From Clostridiales bacterium (lineage in GTDB: Bacteria > Bacillota > Clostridia > Christensenellales > CAG-138): a stretch of DNA of 64,000 nucleotides. How positions within the stretch are numbered: position 1 is the first letter of the stretch; every line of letters begins with the position of its first letter. Positions 62,997-64,000 of the stretch are shown in pieces. The stretch spans positions 20,468 through 84,467 of the forward strand of contig DXWI01000009.1 of the NCBI GenBank assembly GCA_019416935.1, read 5' to 3'. The position numbers were made by a program, and so were the translations under genes. The notes beneath the pieces were generated by a model. It was not told the origin of the DNA. It worked only from the letters and a program-made list of their open reading frames with translations, and did no database searches.

Positions 62997-63638
62997 ATGA
63001 AGAAGTATTGTATCATGACAACGGTATGCATGATGGTTAGCGTGCTGTTCGCCGGGTGCGGGTGCGTCGAAGCTGGCAGGGAATTCCTGCATTTGGTATT
63101 CGACAGGCCGGTTGCCATCGAGGAAGCAGACAGCAGTGCACACATTCTCGCACTTGAGATTGGAGAATGCGACTATATTATTTGGGATCATTTTGCAAAA
63201 GCGTGTGTGAGACAAGGAAATTGGAAGGCGAGCATTGGCACAGCGGCGGATGGCATGTATTTTGACGGAGAGAGGGCCTATCGCTATTTGAACGGAGAAG
63301 CAGTACCCATGGACGATTTCCCATGGGATCAGATAGATAAAAGGATGGAGCAATACTTGCATGCGATACAAACCATCGTTCAGAATGGATGCTTTCGATC
63401 CTATAATGAAGAACAAAATTCCACATATTTTGGACAACAGTTCTACTATGCTGTTTCTCCGGAAGGGATGAAACAGATCCCGGATTCCCAATGTGAAAGC
63501 GCTCTTATTATCAGCAAATACAGGGAAGGCAAGTTTCAATATGTAACGCTTTATCTCTATACGGCAGACGGAAAACTCTTCGGAACATATGACATAGGCG
63601 AGTTGGATCACTATTCAGCCATTTCACCGCCCCAATAA
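62997..63638 (+). CDS. Lipoprotein, immunity candidate of cassette O4
   Basis: 213 residues with signal peptide and lipobox LFAGC (Cys about 21), then an acidic mixed domain (IGECDYIIWDHFAKACV, YLYTADGKLFGTYDIGELDHY). AAAAAGGGA lies just before the ATG, 13 bp after the tip's stop. Surface anchoring parallels the O2 immunity candidate. No family is recognised. AT-rich. Confidence 0.7.
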   Translation: MKKYCIMTTVCMMVSVLFAGCGCVEAGREFLHLVFDRPVAIEEADSSAHILALEIGECDYIIWDHFAKACVRQGNWKASIGTAADGMYFDGERAYRYLNGEAVPMDDFPWDQIDKRMEQYLHAIQTIVQNGCFRSYNEEQNSTYFGQQFYYAVSPEGMKQIPDSQCESALIISKYREGKFQYVTLYLYTADGKLFGTYDIGELDHYSAISPPQ

Positions 63639-63698
63639 TTTGCAGACCGGAATAGGGAATAGCCAGGCCTTACCCGTGCAACGGCTTGATCTAGCGGC

Positions 63699-64000
63699 GG
63701 CGTGACGGCCACGACGGCCTATGCCTACGACCAGAGCGTAACCGGCGGGGTGGCGAATGCTGTGACCAGCGCAAAAGGCGTAACAACCACCACGGTGTTT
63801 GATAACAGCGGGCGCAAGCTGCGGGACGTGGTGACAGATCCGGAAGATGCGACAAAGAGCATGACCACGGCGTATACGTACGATGCGCACGGGCAGGTAA
63901 CGTCGGTCACACGGGAGGACGGCAGCGTCGTGCGGTATGCCTACGATGCGGTGGGCAACGTCGTGAGCGAGCAGTACTTTGCCTCCGCATCGGCACAAGC
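63699..64000 (+). pseudogene. Orphan Rhs core fragment O5, continues past window
   Basis: 63699-64000 matches main-gene 54655-54956 without gaps (offset 9044), a more upstream part of the core than any other copy. It starts 60 bp after the previous immunity gene, with no start codon, and runs off the window. A further tip and immunity gene are expected downstream. Confidence 0.85.

Overview
The window looks like a GC-rich chromosomal segment of an anaerobic Bacillota (Clostridia) genome. The pointers are the GGGtGRT/NifU-like pair, an ECF-transporter S component, CdaR/GntP/glycerate-kinase, strong AGGAGG ribosome sites, sigma-A promoters with 17-bp spacers, and cell-wall lipoproteins with Pro-Thr-Glu-rich linkers. 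The genus is not determinable by eye; a Christensenellales/Oscillospirales-type gut clostridium is a guess.

Bases 1-40.5 kb are mostly ordinary chromosome. In order: the 3' part of pheT; two zinc-ribbon membrane proteins; a D-aminoacylase/PfkB-kinase operon divergent from malQ; an XRE regulator; a Sel1-repeat/DinB-like gene split by an apparent -1 frameshift at a dnaX-type A AAA AAG heptamer; glgP (functional partner of malQ); a membrane NlpC/P60 hydrolase; Fe-alcohol dehydrogenase plus a YjbR protein; transketolase; an ECF S component; the GGGtGRT/Fe-S scaffold pair; a glycerate or sugar-acid operon (cdaR, GntP permease, glycerate 2-kinase); rmuC; tRNA-Arg; three exported wall enzymes (polysaccharide deacetylase, SH3-NlpC/P60, and a VanX-SH3-M14 fusion); a GNAT; an EamA exporter; a guaB resembling the Tritrichomonas-type IMPDH; an ABC-2 permease and GT2 glycosyltransferase; tRNA-Glu; a MITE-like element; and a DUF4349 lipoprotein.

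Bases 40.5-44.8 kb are a scarred zone. A SWIM-finger gene is followed by a cas3 HD-nuclease gene cut off after its HD domain by mobile DNA. The mobile remnant carries a terminator, an integrase lacking its N-terminus, a small orphan ORF, an XRE repressor with a divergent strong promoter and a dyad operator, and small phage-type ORFs. A second trace of the same integrase family lies about 6 kb upstream at 36.3 kb.

Bases 44.8-64 kb are an Rhs polymorphic-toxin locus. A large secreted DNRLRE/Rhs protein (45641-50884) runs out of frame into a second Rhs coding region (50761-57048) that ends in a toxin-like tip with a tiny overlapping membrane immunity candidate. Downstream is an array of promoterless 'orphan' cassettes. 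Each has a gap-free partial copy of the Rhs core ending at the codons for DPTGH, a Pro-rich linker, a different AT-richer tip (HExxH zincin-like; His-rich; JAB/HTHP-like), and a small putative immunity gene, often a lipoprotein. Two cassettes begin at exactly the same core base. A further core copy lies upstream of the main gene, and another runs off the window's right edge. The layout suits replacement of the expressed toxin tip by homologous recombination and is the most interesting system in the window.
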